64,000 nucleotides of DNA from Prauserella isguenensis. GTDB taxonomy: Bacteria > Actinomycetota > Actinomycetes > Mycobacteriales > Pseudonocardiaceae. The stretch covers positions 496,001-560,000 of the forward strand of contig NZ_JACHWU010000001.1 of the NCBI RefSeq assembly GCF_014191605.1, given 5' to 3'. The notes under the pieces are model-generated. The model did no database searches and had not been told where the DNA came from. It saw only the letters and a program-made list of their open reading frames with translations. The position numbers were made by a program, and so were the translations under genes. Positions 1-11,165 of the stretch are shown one piece after another (the first letter of the stretch is position 1; each line of letters begins with the position of its first letter).

Positions 1-539
1 GAGGCACCGGGGCCGTATCGGCAACAGTGGAATTCGCCGACAGTGCCGGCAAACTCCTCGACTCTCAGTCCGTTCTTCTGACTCCGGAATGGACGGAAGC
101 ACGGTTCGACCCGCGCAACGCAACGATGGTCCGGTTGAGGATGGTCGACGAACGTCCCGGCGACGGATGGGTCGCGGCCGGTGCACCACGGTTGCCGAAG
201 ACCGTTCCTTCGACCGAGCTCGTGCCCGCATCCGAACCCGTCATGCTCGACTGGGTGGGAGCCTTCACGATGCCATGCCGTCGCCCACCGTCCGTCGCCG
301 ACGGCACTGTCGAGCCGGTCCGCTATCGCTTCGCATCCGGACCGGCGATCCGCGACATCGGCAGCGTGTCCTACATATCGAGCCAGGGCGGTCCTTATGC
401 TCCGTTGATGCAACTCGCAACACAGAAACCGGTTCCCACATACCTTCGCGGCGACAAGCTCTCCGAGCCGATCAGCGTGTTCCGACTCGACTATCCCGCC
501 CCGATGCGTGATCTCCGGATGACGCGCGTGCACCGCTAA
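1..539 (+). CDS. Emb-family arabinosyltransferase, C-terminal fragment (5' end outside window)
   Basis: The reading frame is open from base 3 and ends at the TAA at 537-539, so only about the last 178 residues are present. They match the extracytoplasmic C-terminal carbohydrate-binding region of EmbA/B/C, the membrane arabinosyltransferases that build the arabinan of arabinogalactan. Visible hallmarks are the W-V-A-A-G-A-P-R-L-P segment, the 'PVMLDW' stretch, a 'PCRRP' motif and 'VPTYLRGD' near the end. The catalytic GT-C membrane half lies upstream of the window. The last 68 bases overlap the 3' end of a convergent DUF222/HNH gene. Which Emb paralogue this is cannot be told from the tail. 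Family assignment is from recognised motifs. Confidence 0.85.
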   Translation, partial: GTGAVSATVEFADSAGKLLDSQSVLLTPEWTEARFDPRNATMVRLRMVDERPGDGWVAAGAPRLPKTVPSTELVPASEPVMLDWVGAFTMPCRRPPSVADGTVEPVRYRFASGPAIRDIGSVSYISSQGGPYAPLMQLATQKPVPTYLRGDKLSEPISVFRLDYPAPMRDLRMTRVHR

Positions 540-1794
540 AGCCGTTGCCGGAACCGCACCGGTTCGCGCGCCGCCTCCGCTTCCGCGCCCGACGGCCACG
601 TGTGGGTCCCGTGTTCGATCCGTCCTCGCCACCGACTGTCACGCCCGTACGTTCGCCTGCTGCGACGCTGTCGCACAACTCCACAGGGGGACGACTGGTA
701 TGGCATGCACCGCGCGGTGTCGTGATATGGAGGGTTCCGTCGGGTTCGACCTCGAACCACCATCCGGCGGTGTGTTTGACGACATGGTGGTGTCGGCACA
801 GTCCGATGAGGTTCGCCGCGCAGGTCGGCCCGTCACAACCGTGTGGCGTGACGTGGTCGAGGTCGACGTACGCGGCAGGGCGGTGACAACCGGGAAACCG
901 GCATTCCTTGTCACGTACCTTCACGTAGTCGGCCACCGCCTTCGTCGGCCGGTACCGCTTACGATCGACCTCGAGGGGCGCACCGTTGAGCGGGTCGGTC
1001 ACCACCCTCCTCCACGTGGACGTGGGATCCTCCGCGATCCGGCGGGCGACCGTCGCCGGTACCGGGCCGTGTCCGGCGAGATGCGCCGGATTCTCGGCAA
1101 GCCCCATCAGCGTCGGCAGGTCGACATGTACATAGATCTCCGCCCTTGCAGAGCCCGGCCGGCCACCTGAACGGCCTATGACGCACTCGGCAAGTTTGTC
1201 GGCCCGCAGCTGATCCATGGTTCGGGCGTCGCCATGGTTGCGCGCCGACCTGGCCATCCGGTCGAGAGATGCGTACGTCGCCGACGCCGCGTCTGCAGGC
1301 AGAGTGGCCGAAATCGAGGCCATCGCATCATCGCGATGCACGATCTCGACCTTCCGGCGTTCGCGCCGTTGAGCTGCCCGTAGGGCCGCGCCCTCCGGGT
1401 CGACCTTGTGCACGGCTCGATAGGCGATACGCCGAATCGAACCGGCATCACGTCCCACAAGCTTTCCGGTGATCATCTCGTCGACCCTGGCGGCCCGGTC
1501 GGCGGACAACACTTCGGTCTGATCGACCACCTTCGCCGCCTTCGGCAAGTCGATATCACCGTCGGATAATGCCTGCAGCGTTCGAGGTAGTCGCGTGGTC
1601 AATTGTTTCGCCCGCGCGAGTTCTCGACGTATGACATGTTCGGACTCCGCCAAGGCCACAGCCAACTCGGCAGCGACCGGTTCGCCGCAGGCCCCACCCG
1701 GACCATCGGCGACGAGAGCACGGAGTTCGCGGACATAATCAGCCTGCGCCTGTGCGATTCGTCTTCGTGCGCGGACAACGGCATCGAGATCCAT
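472..1794 (-). CDS. DUF222 / HNH endonuclease domain protein (13E12-repeat type)
   Basis: A 440-residue protein. Residues about 1-290 form the helical DUF222 region; the HNH module follows with a CxxxC pair (CRFPGC), a DLDH core and a CRHHH segment, as in the M. tuberculosis REP13E12 family. The HNH fold suggests DNA cleavage, but the cellular role of the family is not established. The ATG has a good Shine-Dalgarno (AAGGG, 7 bases away) and an upstream promoter. The last 60 or so residues are Arg/Gly/Ser-rich and run through the convergent emb terminus, so the natural C-terminus has probably been extended by read-through into neighbouring DNA. The base composition before the gene is lower in GC than the surroundings, which fits acquisition. 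A second paralogue lies at 36166-37584. Confidence 0.8.
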   Translation of the reverse strand: MDLDAVVRARRRIAQAQADYVRELRALVADGPGGACGEPVAAELAVALAESEHVIRRELARAKQLTTRLPRTLQALSDGDIDLPKAAKVVDQTEVLSADRAARVDEMITGKLVGRDAGSIRRIAYRAVHKVDPEGAALRAAQRRERRKVEIVHRDDAMASISATLPADAASATYASLDRMARSARNHGDARTMDQLRADKLAECVIGRSGGRPGSARAEIYVHVDLPTLMGLAENPAHLAGHGPVPATVARRIAEDPTSTWRRVVTDPLNGAPLEVDRKRYRPTKAVADYVKVRDKECRFPGCHRPAAYVDLDHVTPHGCDGPTCAANLIGLCRHHHVVKHTAGWWFEVEPDGTLHITTPRGACHTSRPPVELCDSVAAGERTGVTVGGEDGSNTGPTRGRRARKRRRRANRCGSGNGFSGARASSGDHASGRDSRVGTR

Positions 1795-1823
1795 GAGTCA
1801 CCCTTCGTTCGCAGCTGCTCACG

Positions 1824-1884
1824 AAAGTACACATAAAATCAATGAACGGTCAAACTCACGTTCGATAACACGATCGGGTTATCG
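1824..1884 (-). promoter_or_regulatory. Promoter and inverted repeat upstream of DUF222/HNH gene
   Basis: On the minus strand a TTGACC -35 (1848-1853) and a TACTTT -10 (1824-1829) are 18 bases apart. Just upstream is an inverted repeat with 7-base arms, CGATAAC (1863-1869) and GTTATCG (1878-1884), in a locally AT-rich stretch. The repeat is a plausible operator; no regulator is known from the sequence. Confidence 0.45.
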
Positions 1885-2076
1885 ACTGATCGCGGCCGGC
1901 CCGGTTGAATCGCATGGAGAGAGGTCGGCCATCGACATGAGACCGACCGGCCCGAAGACCCGGTGGACCACCTATACAACGAACCACCGACATCCTTACG
2001 ACACGAACGACCCCGGGGGGCCAGCCCGACGCGTCGGCCGCGCCGACGACACAGCCGACCCTGCAGAGGAGAAATC
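1885..2076. other. Intergenic DNA between HNH gene and aftA, no confident gene
   Basis: Between the HNH gene start (1794) and the aftA stop (2299) no conserved gene is evident. The promoter side is AT-rich and the remainder has normal high GC. The only candidate is the weak reading frame beginning at 2077. Confidence 0.5.
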
Positions 2077-2355
2077 ATGACGCTCGGCAGCGATGCCGCC
2101 CTGCGAAGATCACAACCGTCGGCCCAGGTGCCGGTCAGTGACGGGAATCCCACCACCGACCGAGGACCCGGACGACCAGCACCGGTCGCACACGACGCCG
2201 TCGACACCGGCTGCTTCCACGCCCGGGAACCGGCGCAAGCACGGACTCCCGGCAACTCGAAGGACGTAGGACCACACGATGCCGGCCGTTGTTGTCCGTC
2301 AGCGTACGGCGATCACCACATACGGCCCTACATCGCGCGTCTCGAACCGCTGTGA
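2077..2355 (+). CDS. Doubtful small ORF with strong ribosome-binding site
   Basis: A 92-codon frame opens with ATG preceded by AGAGGAGA at 2066-2072, a very good Shine-Dalgarno at the right distance. The protein is rich in Pro, Arg, Asp and His, has no membrane segment and resembles no family I recognise. Its end overlaps the convergent aftA terminus by 57 bases. It could be a remnant left beside the HNH insertion or simple chance; only the ribosome-binding site argues for it. Confidence 0.2.
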   Translation: MTLGSDAALRRSQPSAQVPVSDGNPTTDRGPGRPAPVAHDAVDTGCFHAREPAQARTPGNSKDVGPHDAGRCCPSAYGDHHIRPYIARLEPL

Positions 2356-4278
2356 ATCGAACAACGACGGCTCGAACGTGACCTTGCGGCCGAGGGCGGC
2401 GGTTTTTCTCGGGAAGGTGTCGTACTTGACGGTGTAGAAGTAGTTGCCTTCCTCGCCCTTCTTGAGTACGACCATGGTCGGCGCAGTGAAGGGGCCGTCG
2501 TGCATCCGCTTGTACAGCTCCTGCGGGCCGCTCGAATCGGCCCAGCTGTCGATCTCCGTCGCGCGTTCGTCGTGCCGCGACAGCGGGTTCGTGTAGTGGG
2601 GCCGATGGTCGTGGAACAACCAGAACGGGCGGAAGACGAGCATGTGGTGCTGTTCCGACAGGACCGTCTCCCGTTCCGGCGTGCCCGTACCCAGCTCGTC
2701 GACGGCGGCCAGCAGCTTGCCGCTCCAGATCCCCTCACCCTCTTCCTCCGAGGGAATGTGGTGCCGGCTCTCCGGTGTCCTGCCATTCGGGTAGTAGTCG
2801 GACAACGCGAGTTCGAACCCTTCCTGCATCGGACCGCGCAAACTGTCCTGCAGAACGCCGACGCCAAGCCCGATCGCCACGACGGCGACGACCGCGGTGA
2901 TCTGAGTTCGCCATTCGCGCCACCGGCCCAGGCCCCAGTTCAGTACGTCCGTCGCTGCGAACACACCGGCGACCGCCAGCGTGACCTTCAGCGTCACGTT
3001 GAACCTGAACGCCAACAGCGTGGTGTCGAACGCCAACGCCAACATGGACAGAACGAACCACAGGTAGACGGCACCGGCCGTCACCAGCACAACGAGGGCA
3101 ACCCGATGAGCACGCACTCGCACGACCGCCCATGCCAGCCCGGCCAGACACAACAGACCGATCGGCCCATTGGGTTTGAAGGGCGTCGGGAAATAGGCAC
3201 TCGCCTCCGGGAGGTAGCGCGCGGCGACGTTCTCCGCCCCGAGACCACCCCCGAACAGGTAGGGCGCCCACACGACGAGCATCAGAACGGCCGACAGCAC
3301 GGCGACGAGCGCGACCCTGCCGACCAGACTGCGGACGACCTCGCCGCGGGATGTCCCGGTGCGCGCGCGCAACACCCCGGCGACGACGGCCAGCAACACG
3401 ACCAACATCGCGCCGAACGCCAGATGCAACGTGTACGTCATCGCGCACACGCCCAGGTAGAAGCCGGTGAGCACCAACGGCCAGCGCGGTGTCCGCGGAC
3501 TGCGCAACGCGTTCCACGTCAGCACCAACACCGGCAGGAGCCAGGCCGTGGTCGGCCACGCGTACGGCTCCCCGACGCCCGGCACGTGCAAGCCCATGAG
3601 AAGCGTGGCCAGGCTCGCGAGCACGGCCATCCGCCGACGCACCACGAATCGCCACAACACGAACGTCACGGCCGCGACGACGGCGACCGTCGTGATCGAG
3701 AAAGGCTTGTAGGCCTCCCAGCCCTGCAGATCGAACAGGTTGGCGAAGCGTCCACCGAGCCAGAACCAGCCGGCCGGGTAGAACGGCGGGAGGCCCTCGT
3801 AGTTGAAGTCGGCGAGCCCCAACCCAGAGGCCATCCGCTCCATGTACCGGAGCCGGAACTCGTTGTCGCCGCTCGTCCCGCCCAAGTAGTAGCGGGTCGA
3901 CAACAACGGCAGCGCGAGCGTCAACGTCGCCAGCGTCGCCAACCCGCCGGTCGCACCTGCGAACTTGACCCACCACGGCGCTGTGATGACACGCCGCACG
4001 GCGAGTCCGCCGACCAGGCAGACGATGAGCCCCGCGCCGACCAACGACAGTGCGGCGTTGGGAACGTATGTGTCCGGAACCAGGTTCGGCGCACGGCTCA
4101 CGACGAACTGCAGGAACAGGCTGACCACGGTCGCCCCGGCGATGGCGATCAGCAGTTCCGCGGCGACGCGGGCAGGGCCGGGCAATGGCACGGGTGGTAC
4201 GTGGCTCCAGCGTCCCCGGGATTCGTCCCGGGCGACGTGGGTGTCCGCGTTCGAGGCGGCGTGCTCTGGCTGCGTCAC
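2299..4278 (-). CDS. aftA: Galactan 5-O-arabinofuranosyltransferase AftA
   Basis: A 659-residue multi-pass membrane GT-C enzyme. AftA transfers the first arabinofuranose residues from decaprenyl-phosphoryl-arabinose to the galactan chain. The N-terminal half contains about a dozen hydrophobic segments. The acidic loop motif D-N-E-F-R (residues 138-142) and the 'FYPAGWFWLGGR' loop are typical of the family; the C-terminal ~150 residues are extracytoplasmic. Length matches mycobacterial AftA (about 640). The GTG start lies 39 bases after the ubiA stop, so the gene is probably the last of a glf-PAP2-ubiA-aftA operon. In M. tuberculosis aftB, not aftA, follows ubiA, so the arrangement is different here. 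Start choice is moderately certain. Confidence 0.85.
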   Translation of the reverse strand: MTQPEHAASNADTHVARDESRGRWSHVPPVPLPGPARVAAELLIAIAGATVVSLFLQFVVSRAPNLVPDTYVPNAALSLVGAGLIVCLVGGLAVRRVITAPWWVKFAGATGGLATLATLTLALPLLSTRYYLGGTSGDNEFRLRYMERMASGLGLADFNYEGLPPFYPAGWFWLGGRFANLFDLQGWEAYKPFSITTVAVVAAVTFVLWRFVVRRRMAVLASLATLLMGLHVPGVGEPYAWPTTAWLLPVLVLTWNALRSPRTPRWPLVLTGFYLGVCAMTYTLHLAFGAMLVVLLAVVAGVLRARTGTSRGEVVRSLVGRVALVAVLSAVLMLVVWAPYLFGGGLGAENVAARYLPEASAYFPTPFKPNGPIGLLCLAGLAWAVVRVRAHRVALVVLVTAGAVYLWFVLSMLALAFDTTLLAFRFNVTLKVTLAVAGVFAATDVLNWGLGRWREWRTQITAVVAVVAIGLGVGVLQDSLRGPMQEGFELALSDYYPNGRTPESRHHIPSEEEGEGIWSGKLLAAVDELGTGTPERETVLSEQHHMLVFRPFWLFHDHRPHYTNPLSRHDERATEIDSWADSSGPQELYKRMHDGPFTAPTMVVLKKGEEGNYFYTVKYDTFPRKTAALGRKVTFEPSLFDSQRFETRDVGPYVVIAVR

Positions 4279-4317
4279 GGTGGCGTCATCCGTCGCGGAA
4301 GTCGGGGTGGCCCGGAA

Positions 4318-5273
4318 TTACAGGTAGTACCAGAGGATGAGCATGACCACCCATGTGCCACCGAGGACCTGGAGCACGCGGTCATGGAGGGCGATCTCCT
4401 CGGGTTCGCCCGCATTGCCACTGTCGACGTCCACGGCATACCGCAGCACGGCGACGACGAACGGCACCAGGGAAATGACGCTCCAGATCGAGCCCGGCGC
4501 TGCCTGTTGCTGCTCGAACGCCCACAGCGAGTACGACATGATCAGGATCGCTGCCGACGTCGCCCACACGAACCGCAGATAGCTCGCCGAGTACTTCTTC
4601 AACGAGGAACGGATCTTGGCGCCGGTGCGCTCGTAGAGTTTGATCTCGGCGTAGCGCTTACCCGCCACCATGAACAACGAACCGAACGCCGTCACCAACA
4701 GGAACCACTGCGACAAGGCGATCCCGGTACCGACACCACCCGCGATCACGCGCATGAGGAAGCCCGAACCGACGATCGCGAGGTCGACGACCGGCTGGTG
4801 TTTCAGCCCGAAGCAGTATCCCAACTGCACGGCCATATAGACGGCCAACACCACGAGCAACTGCCACGAAGCGAGCAGGCTCAACGCACATCCCGCGGCG
4901 AAGAACCCGACCGACGCGACGTACGCCGCGGGAACGGGCACGATCCCCGCGGCGATGGGGCGCTTGCACTTCGTCGGGTGTGCCCGGTCTGCCTCGACGT
5001 CGATGGCGTCGTTGACCAGATACACGGCCGATGCGACGAAGGAGAACGCGACGAACGCGATCAGCGCGTCCAGCAGGACGCCACCGGTGACGATTTCACC
5101 GGCCGTGAACGGCGCGGCCAGAACGAGGACGTTCTTGACCCATTGCCGTGGCCGCGCGGTTTTCAGCAATCCGGTGACGATGTTCCCGGAAGCGCCGGCC
5201 TCCTGGCCGGTCGTCTGTTCACTCGACACGGTCGCCTCCGCCTGGCCTGCCTCGGCCTGTCGGGTCGTCTCAC

Positions 5274-5277
<4 letters not shown>
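4318..5277 (-). CDS. ubiA: Decaprenyl-phosphate phosphoribosyltransferase (UbiA family)
   Basis: A 319-residue UbiA-superfamily prenyltransferase that joins phosphoribosyl pyrophosphate to decaprenyl phosphate, the first committed step toward the arabinose donor DPA. The first Asp-rich motif N-D-x-x-D-x-E-x-D-x-x-H-P (around residues 89-101, followed by K-x-K-R-P) is the signature of the Rv3806c type. Nine or so transmembrane segments follow. About 35 hydrophilic residues precede the conserved start of the domain. Its ATG overlaps the upstream PAP2 stop codon by four bases (ATGA), so translation is probably coupled. Confidence 0.9.
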
Positions 5278-7269
<1,992 letters not shown>

Positions 7270-7381
7270 TCAGAACCGACGGAAGATCGTCGGGCCCGGT
7301 TCCACGGGGCCGACAATTCACACGGTTCTCACTCCGTCGAGCGACACCGAGGAGAAAAGCCCGGAAAAACGGACCGGCGGT

Positions 7382-8275
7382 TCATTCGGCCGCGGGCGGT
7401 TCCTGCAGCCCGGGCAGCACGTCGTCGGCGATTTCCTCCAGCACGACTTCGCGTCCCTGATACGGACTGGAGCTGCGCGGCCAGTGCGCCACGACGTCCG
7501 TGAAGCCCAGCTCGGCGGCCCGGCCCGCGGCGTCGACGAACGCCTCCTTGCTCGTCAACGAGTACACCGGCGCGGCGTCGAGACTCAGATGACGCTCCAG
7601 CGTCGCCGGGTCGCGTTCCGCCGCGGCGAGCTCGTCGTCCAGGCGCGCGGACAGGTCGGCGACGCCGTTCCACCACGACTCGAGTTCGTCGGAGTTTCGT
7701 CCCGTGGTCAGCCAGGCGTCACCCGTCGTGGCCGCGAACCGGATCGTGCGCGGGCCGTTCGCGGCGATCACGAGCGGCGGACGCGGATGCTGAACCGCGC
7801 CGGGCAGGTTCCGCGCACCCTTCACGGTGTAGTACTCGCCCGAGTGGTCGAAGCCGTCGACCCGGAGCAGGCCGTCGAGCGCGGTCGTGAACTCGATGAA
7901 CCGGTCGGCTCGTTGGCCTGCCGTCAACTCCGGCTCGTCGAACACGGTCGCGTCGTAGCCGAGGCCGCCCGCGCCGACGCCGACGATGAACCGACCGTCC
8001 GACAGGTCGTCGAGCGTGATCACCTCCCGCATCAGGGGCAGCGGGTGCCGGAAGTTCGGCGAGGTGACGAACGTGCCCAGCCGGATGTGCGAGGTCACCA
8101 TCGCGGCGGCGGTCAACGTCGGAACAGCGCCGAACCACGGCCCGTCCACGAGGTTCCGCCACCCGAGGTGGTCGTAGGTCCAGGCGTGGTCGAAGCCGTA
8201 CTCCTCCGCGGCCCGCCACTTCGGCTCGGCCGCCCACCAGCGGTCCTCGGGAAGGATCACAATGCCAACGCGCAC
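7382..8275 (-). CDS. LLM-class flavin-dependent oxidoreductase
   Basis: A 297-residue luciferase-like monooxygenase (F420- or FMN-dependent TIM barrel). Typical segments are the N-terminal 'AAEEYGFDHAWTYDHL', 'RLGTFVTSP' with a conserved Pro, 'LDDLSDGRFIVGVGAG' and the later 'PLVIAANGP'. The substrate cannot be inferred. The start is GTG; a TAGCGT hexamer at 8284-8289 lies 8 bases upstream and no Shine-Dalgarno is visible, so the transcript is probably leaderless. It stands alone, separated from glf by 283 bases in which I see no gene. Confidence 0.8.
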   Translation of the reverse strand: MRVGIVILPEDRWWAAEPKWRAAEEYGFDHAWTYDHLGWRNLVDGPWFGAVPTLTAAAMVTSHIRLGTFVTSPNFRHPLPLMREVITLDDLSDGRFIVGVGAGGLGYDATVFDEPELTAGQRADRFIEFTTALDGLLRVDGFDHSGEYYTVKGARNLPGAVQHPRPPLVIAANGPRTIRFAATTGDAWLTTGRNSDELESWWNGVADLSARLDDELAAAERDPATLERHLSLDAAPVYSLTSKEAFVDAAGRAAELGFTDVVAHWPRSSSPYQGREVVLEEIADDVLPGLQEPPAAE

Positions 8276-8464
8276 GGCGCCACACGCTATCGGCCTACGG
8301 CCTCGCTGTCGTGGGTGCCCGCTCCCCGCGTCGACCCGGGCGTGTCGTGCCCGCTCACAGCGCTACGACGACACCGAGCGACGCGCCCACTTCCGGTCGA
8401 TGTGTCCGAAAGGGTGTCGCATGGAACACGACGGCCCTTACGAAAGCTCTGGGAGACTGGAATC

Positions 8465-9280
8465 GTGGAGAAACCGAGCCTCATCGCATCCGACGTCGAC
8501 GGCACCCTGCTGTCGACGGCCACGCACCTCAGCCCGCGCACGGTCGACGTGGTCACCAGCGCGGTCGACGCGGGCGTGCCGGTGGTGCTCGTGTCGGGCC
8601 GCCCACCGCGGTGGATCCCGGAGGTCGCCGAACAGGCCGGCCTCGACGGCTACGCCGTGTGCGCCAACGGCGCCGTGCTGTACGACATCGGCGCCGACCG
8701 GGTGGTCGACGTCCACGGGCTGATGGATCCCGCCCAGCTCGCCACCGTCGCCGACTCCCTCGAACACGCGCTGCCAGGCTGCACGCTCGGCGCGGAACGC
8801 GTCGGCACCCACGCCGTCGACCACGACATGCGCAACTTCGTGATCGAAGCCGGCTACCACAACCCGTGGCGCGACGGCGAGGGATCGCAGGCCTCACGCG
8901 CCGAGGTGCTCGGCCACGCAGCTGTGAAGCTGCTGGTCAGCCACCCGAAGATGACGTCGGACGCGATGGCCAGAGCCGCACGCGAAGTCCTCGATGCCCA
9001 TGTCGACATCACGTTCTCGTCCGGAGCCGGGCTCATCGAACTGGCCGCACACGGCGTCACGAAGGCCACCGGGATCGCCGCGGTCGCACGACGCGCCGGA
9101 CTGGACGCGGACGGCACCATCGCATTCGGCGACATGCCCAACGACGTCGAGATGCTGCGCTGGGCGGGGCACGGTGTCGCGGTCGCGAACGCGCACCCGG
9201 ACGTGCTCGACGTCGCCGACGAGGTCACCGCACCACACGACGAGGACGGCGTCGCCCAGGCCCTCGAACGCTGGTTCTGA
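8465..9280 (+). CDS. Cof-type HAD-superfamily phosphatase
   Basis: A 271-residue HAD hydrolase of the Cof/YbiV type. Motif I is SDVDGTLL near residue 8, motif II lies in VVLVSGRPP, and motifs III/IV in the C-terminal GDMPNDVEML with a preceding Lys. The Cof cap occupies the middle. Likely substrates are sugar phosphates or flavin/pyridoxal phosphates, not determinable here. The GTG at 8465 is preceded by GGGAG 10 bases upstream. M. tuberculosis carries a HAD hydrolase (Rv3813c) close to glf, so position supports orthology. It ends head-to-head with the AftB-like gene; the two stop codons sit in one hairpin. Confidence 0.85.
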   Translation: MEKPSLIASDVDGTLLSTATHLSPRTVDVVTSAVDAGVPVVLVSGRPPRWIPEVAEQAGLDGYAVCANGAVLYDIGADRVVDVHGLMDPAQLATVADSLEHALPGCTLGAERVGTHAVDHDMRNFVIEAGYHNPWRDGEGSQASRAEVLGHAAVKLLVSHPKMTSDAMARAAREVLDAHVDITFSSGAGLIELAAHGVTKATGIAAVARRAGLDADGTIAFGDMPNDVEMLRWAGHGVAVANAHPDVLDVADEVTAPHDEDGVAQALERWF

Positions 9281-9300
9281 GACCCGCGCGCCGGTCTCAG
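9277..9300. terminator. Shared hairpin between convergent genes
   Basis: CTGAGACC (9277-9284) and GGTCTCAG (9293-9300) form a perfect 8-base stem around a GC-only 8-base loop. The TGA codons of both the HAD gene and the opposite AftB-like gene are contained in the arms. There is no T-tract, so a rho-independent mechanism would be atypical; it may act as a bidirectional end signal. Confidence 0.4.
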
Positions 9301-11048
9301 CAGGGCTCGGCCGTGAACCGCGGATCGGCCGTGAGCCGGTCGGTGAGCAGGTCCGCCTGCGGCCGGTGCAGGTACAGCTCCACCCATCGGCCGCCCGTCG
9401 TGTCCCCGCCGGCCCGGCGGAACGGCACGACCTCGTAGGGACCGGCGTAGTCGGTGCGAATGCTGCACGTCCGGCTCGGCAGGTATCCCCCGGCCGCATC
9501 GACGACGACGGCAGGCATGCGGTCACGCACGACGTAGGCGTGGTCCTCGGGATGGCGCGCCAGGTGGGTGTCCGTGGTGCCGCTCGGGTCGACGACGTAC
9601 AGCCGCGGGCCCGCCGCGGCGGCCAGCGCGCCCGCGGGCACGGCGCTGACGACGGTTCCCGGGGTGAGGCGTTCGCCCAGCCACTCGCCGATCTCGTCCA
9701 GCTGGTTCTCGACGGCCCGCAATTCCTGCATCGCAGGCAGTGCCCTGGTCATACCGAACGTCACCGACAGCCCGGCCAGCACCACCGCGACGACGGCGAC
9801 GCCACGCCCGGTCGGCATCACTCCCGTGACGCCGCCCGAGACCGTCTCGGACGACGGACTCGGCGACGTGCCCGAGGCCGACCCCGATGCGGTGGCCGAC
9901 GTCCGTGAACCGGCCGTGCCCGCCGGTATGGCCGTGTCCGTGGCAGACGCCGTGCCCGTGGCGGCGGCCGTCGGCATGCCGGCCAGCGCGAACCCGCTCG
10001 CCGCGGCGACGGCGAGCAGCACCGGCACGGCTGCGAGCCGCTCCCACGCGGGCAGCGAGCCCCCGCCGATGGCGACGACGTATCCGGCCTCGGCGAGAGC
10101 CAGAGCCAGCAGCAGCCACACGTACGTCGCGCCGGGCAACCGGCGCCGATAGCTCAGCACGCCGATCGTCACCGCCGCGATCAGCAGGAACGCCTGATAG
10201 GTGAGCGCGAAGTCGGTGACGTACGTCCACCCGGCCTCGAAGCGGCCGACGAGCGAGTCACTGGCGCGGACGAGGCGAGCCACGACAGCCGTGGGCACGC
10301 TGTCGCCGTAGTAGGTCAAGCGCCACGCCACCCACGGCACGAGCGGCACCGCGGCACCCGCCACATACACGGCGGGCGAGGGCCTCGGTACTCGCCTCCG
10401 GAGCGCGGCGACCACAAGCCAGCACCCTGTGACCACGGCGACGACCACGCCGTCGAGACGCGTCATCACCGCCAGCGCGGCGACCACACCCGCCAGCACG
10501 ATATGGCCGGTGACCAGCGTGTACACCAGCGTCAGGACGAGCAGTACGAACAGCGGCGTGGACAGTCCGGACGGTCCGTAGGCGGCGAGCGCCCCCGTCG
10601 CGGCTGTGACCACGGCGGCCGCGACCGCGAATGCCGGCGCCCGGCCGGACCAGCGCAGGATCCGCCCCGTCAGCGTGTACGCGACGAGCACACAGCCGAG
10701 CGCGCATACGATGCCGAGGGTCACGGCAACCGGTTCGACGCCCCACCCTGTGAGCGCACGGACCAGAGCCAGGAGCACGATCCACGCGAAATCGGTGTAG
10801 CCCTCGACCGGTTCGCCCGGATTGAACACCGGCCCGTAGCCCTCTGCGATGTTGCGTGCGTAGCGGAAGCCGATGTGGGCCTGGTCGGGCACGGTGCCGT
10901 AGGCGAGCTGGTGCACCAGCGAGGCGGCCACGGTGACGGCGAGTGTGACGAGCCGCCACCCGCGGTGAACGCTCAACCGCGGCCACACCACGACGAGCAG
11001 CACCGCGAGGCACACCCACAGCGCCACCACCACGGCTGTGGCGATCAT
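9297..11048 (-). CDS. AftB-like GT-C glycosyltransferase
   Basis: A 583-residue multi-pass membrane protein with the 'GFRYARNIAEGYGPVFNPGEPVEGYTDFAW' type of first periplasmic loop seen in AftB and related GT-C enzymes that use polyprenyl-phosphate sugars. About ten transmembrane helices precede a low-complexity Ser/Thr/Gly-rich linker (around residues 360-410) and a soluble C-terminal domain. In AftB the catalytic loop begins D-D; here it reads D-Q, so the second acidic residue is missing and the sugar or acceptor may differ. ATG 11048 is preceded by GGGGTGG at a good distance. The gene is not next to ubiA, where mycobacteria keep aftB. Assignment to terminal beta-(1,2) arabinosylation is plausible but unproven. 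Confidence 0.6.
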   Translation of the reverse strand: MIATAVVVALWVCLAVLLVVVWPRLSVHRGWRLVTLAVTVAASLVHQLAYGTVPDQAHIGFRYARNIAEGYGPVFNPGEPVEGYTDFAWIVLLALVRALTGWGVEPVAVTLGIVCALGCVLVAYTLTGRILRWSGRAPAFAVAAAVVTAATGALAAYGPSGLSTPLFVLLVLTLVYTLVTGHIVLAGVVAALAVMTRLDGVVVAVVTGCWLVVAALRRRVPRPSPAVYVAGAAVPLVPWVAWRLTYYGDSVPTAVVARLVRASDSLVGRFEAGWTYVTDFALTYQAFLLIAAVTIGVLSYRRRLPGATYVWLLLALALAEAGYVVAIGGGSLPAWERLAAVPVLLAVAAASGFALAGMPTAAATGTASATDTAIPAGTAGSRTSATASGSASGTSPSPSSETVSGGVTGVMPTGRGVAVVAVVLAGLSVTFGMTRALPAMQELRAVENQLDEIGEWLGERLTPGTVVSAVPAGALAAAAGPRLYVVDPSGTTDTHLARHPEDHAYVVRDRMPAVVVDAAGGYLPSRTCSIRTDYAGPYEVVPFRRAGGDTTGGRWVELYLHRPQADLLTDRLTADPRFTAEPC

Positions 11049-11165
11049 GGCGACCACCCCATCCCCGCCTTGACCGATCGACCGGCCGAGCAGACAACGT
11101 ACCGAGGCCGGACGACCTGCCGGACGGGTACCCGCCCGGCAACGCATGTCGGCGGCCGACCACCG

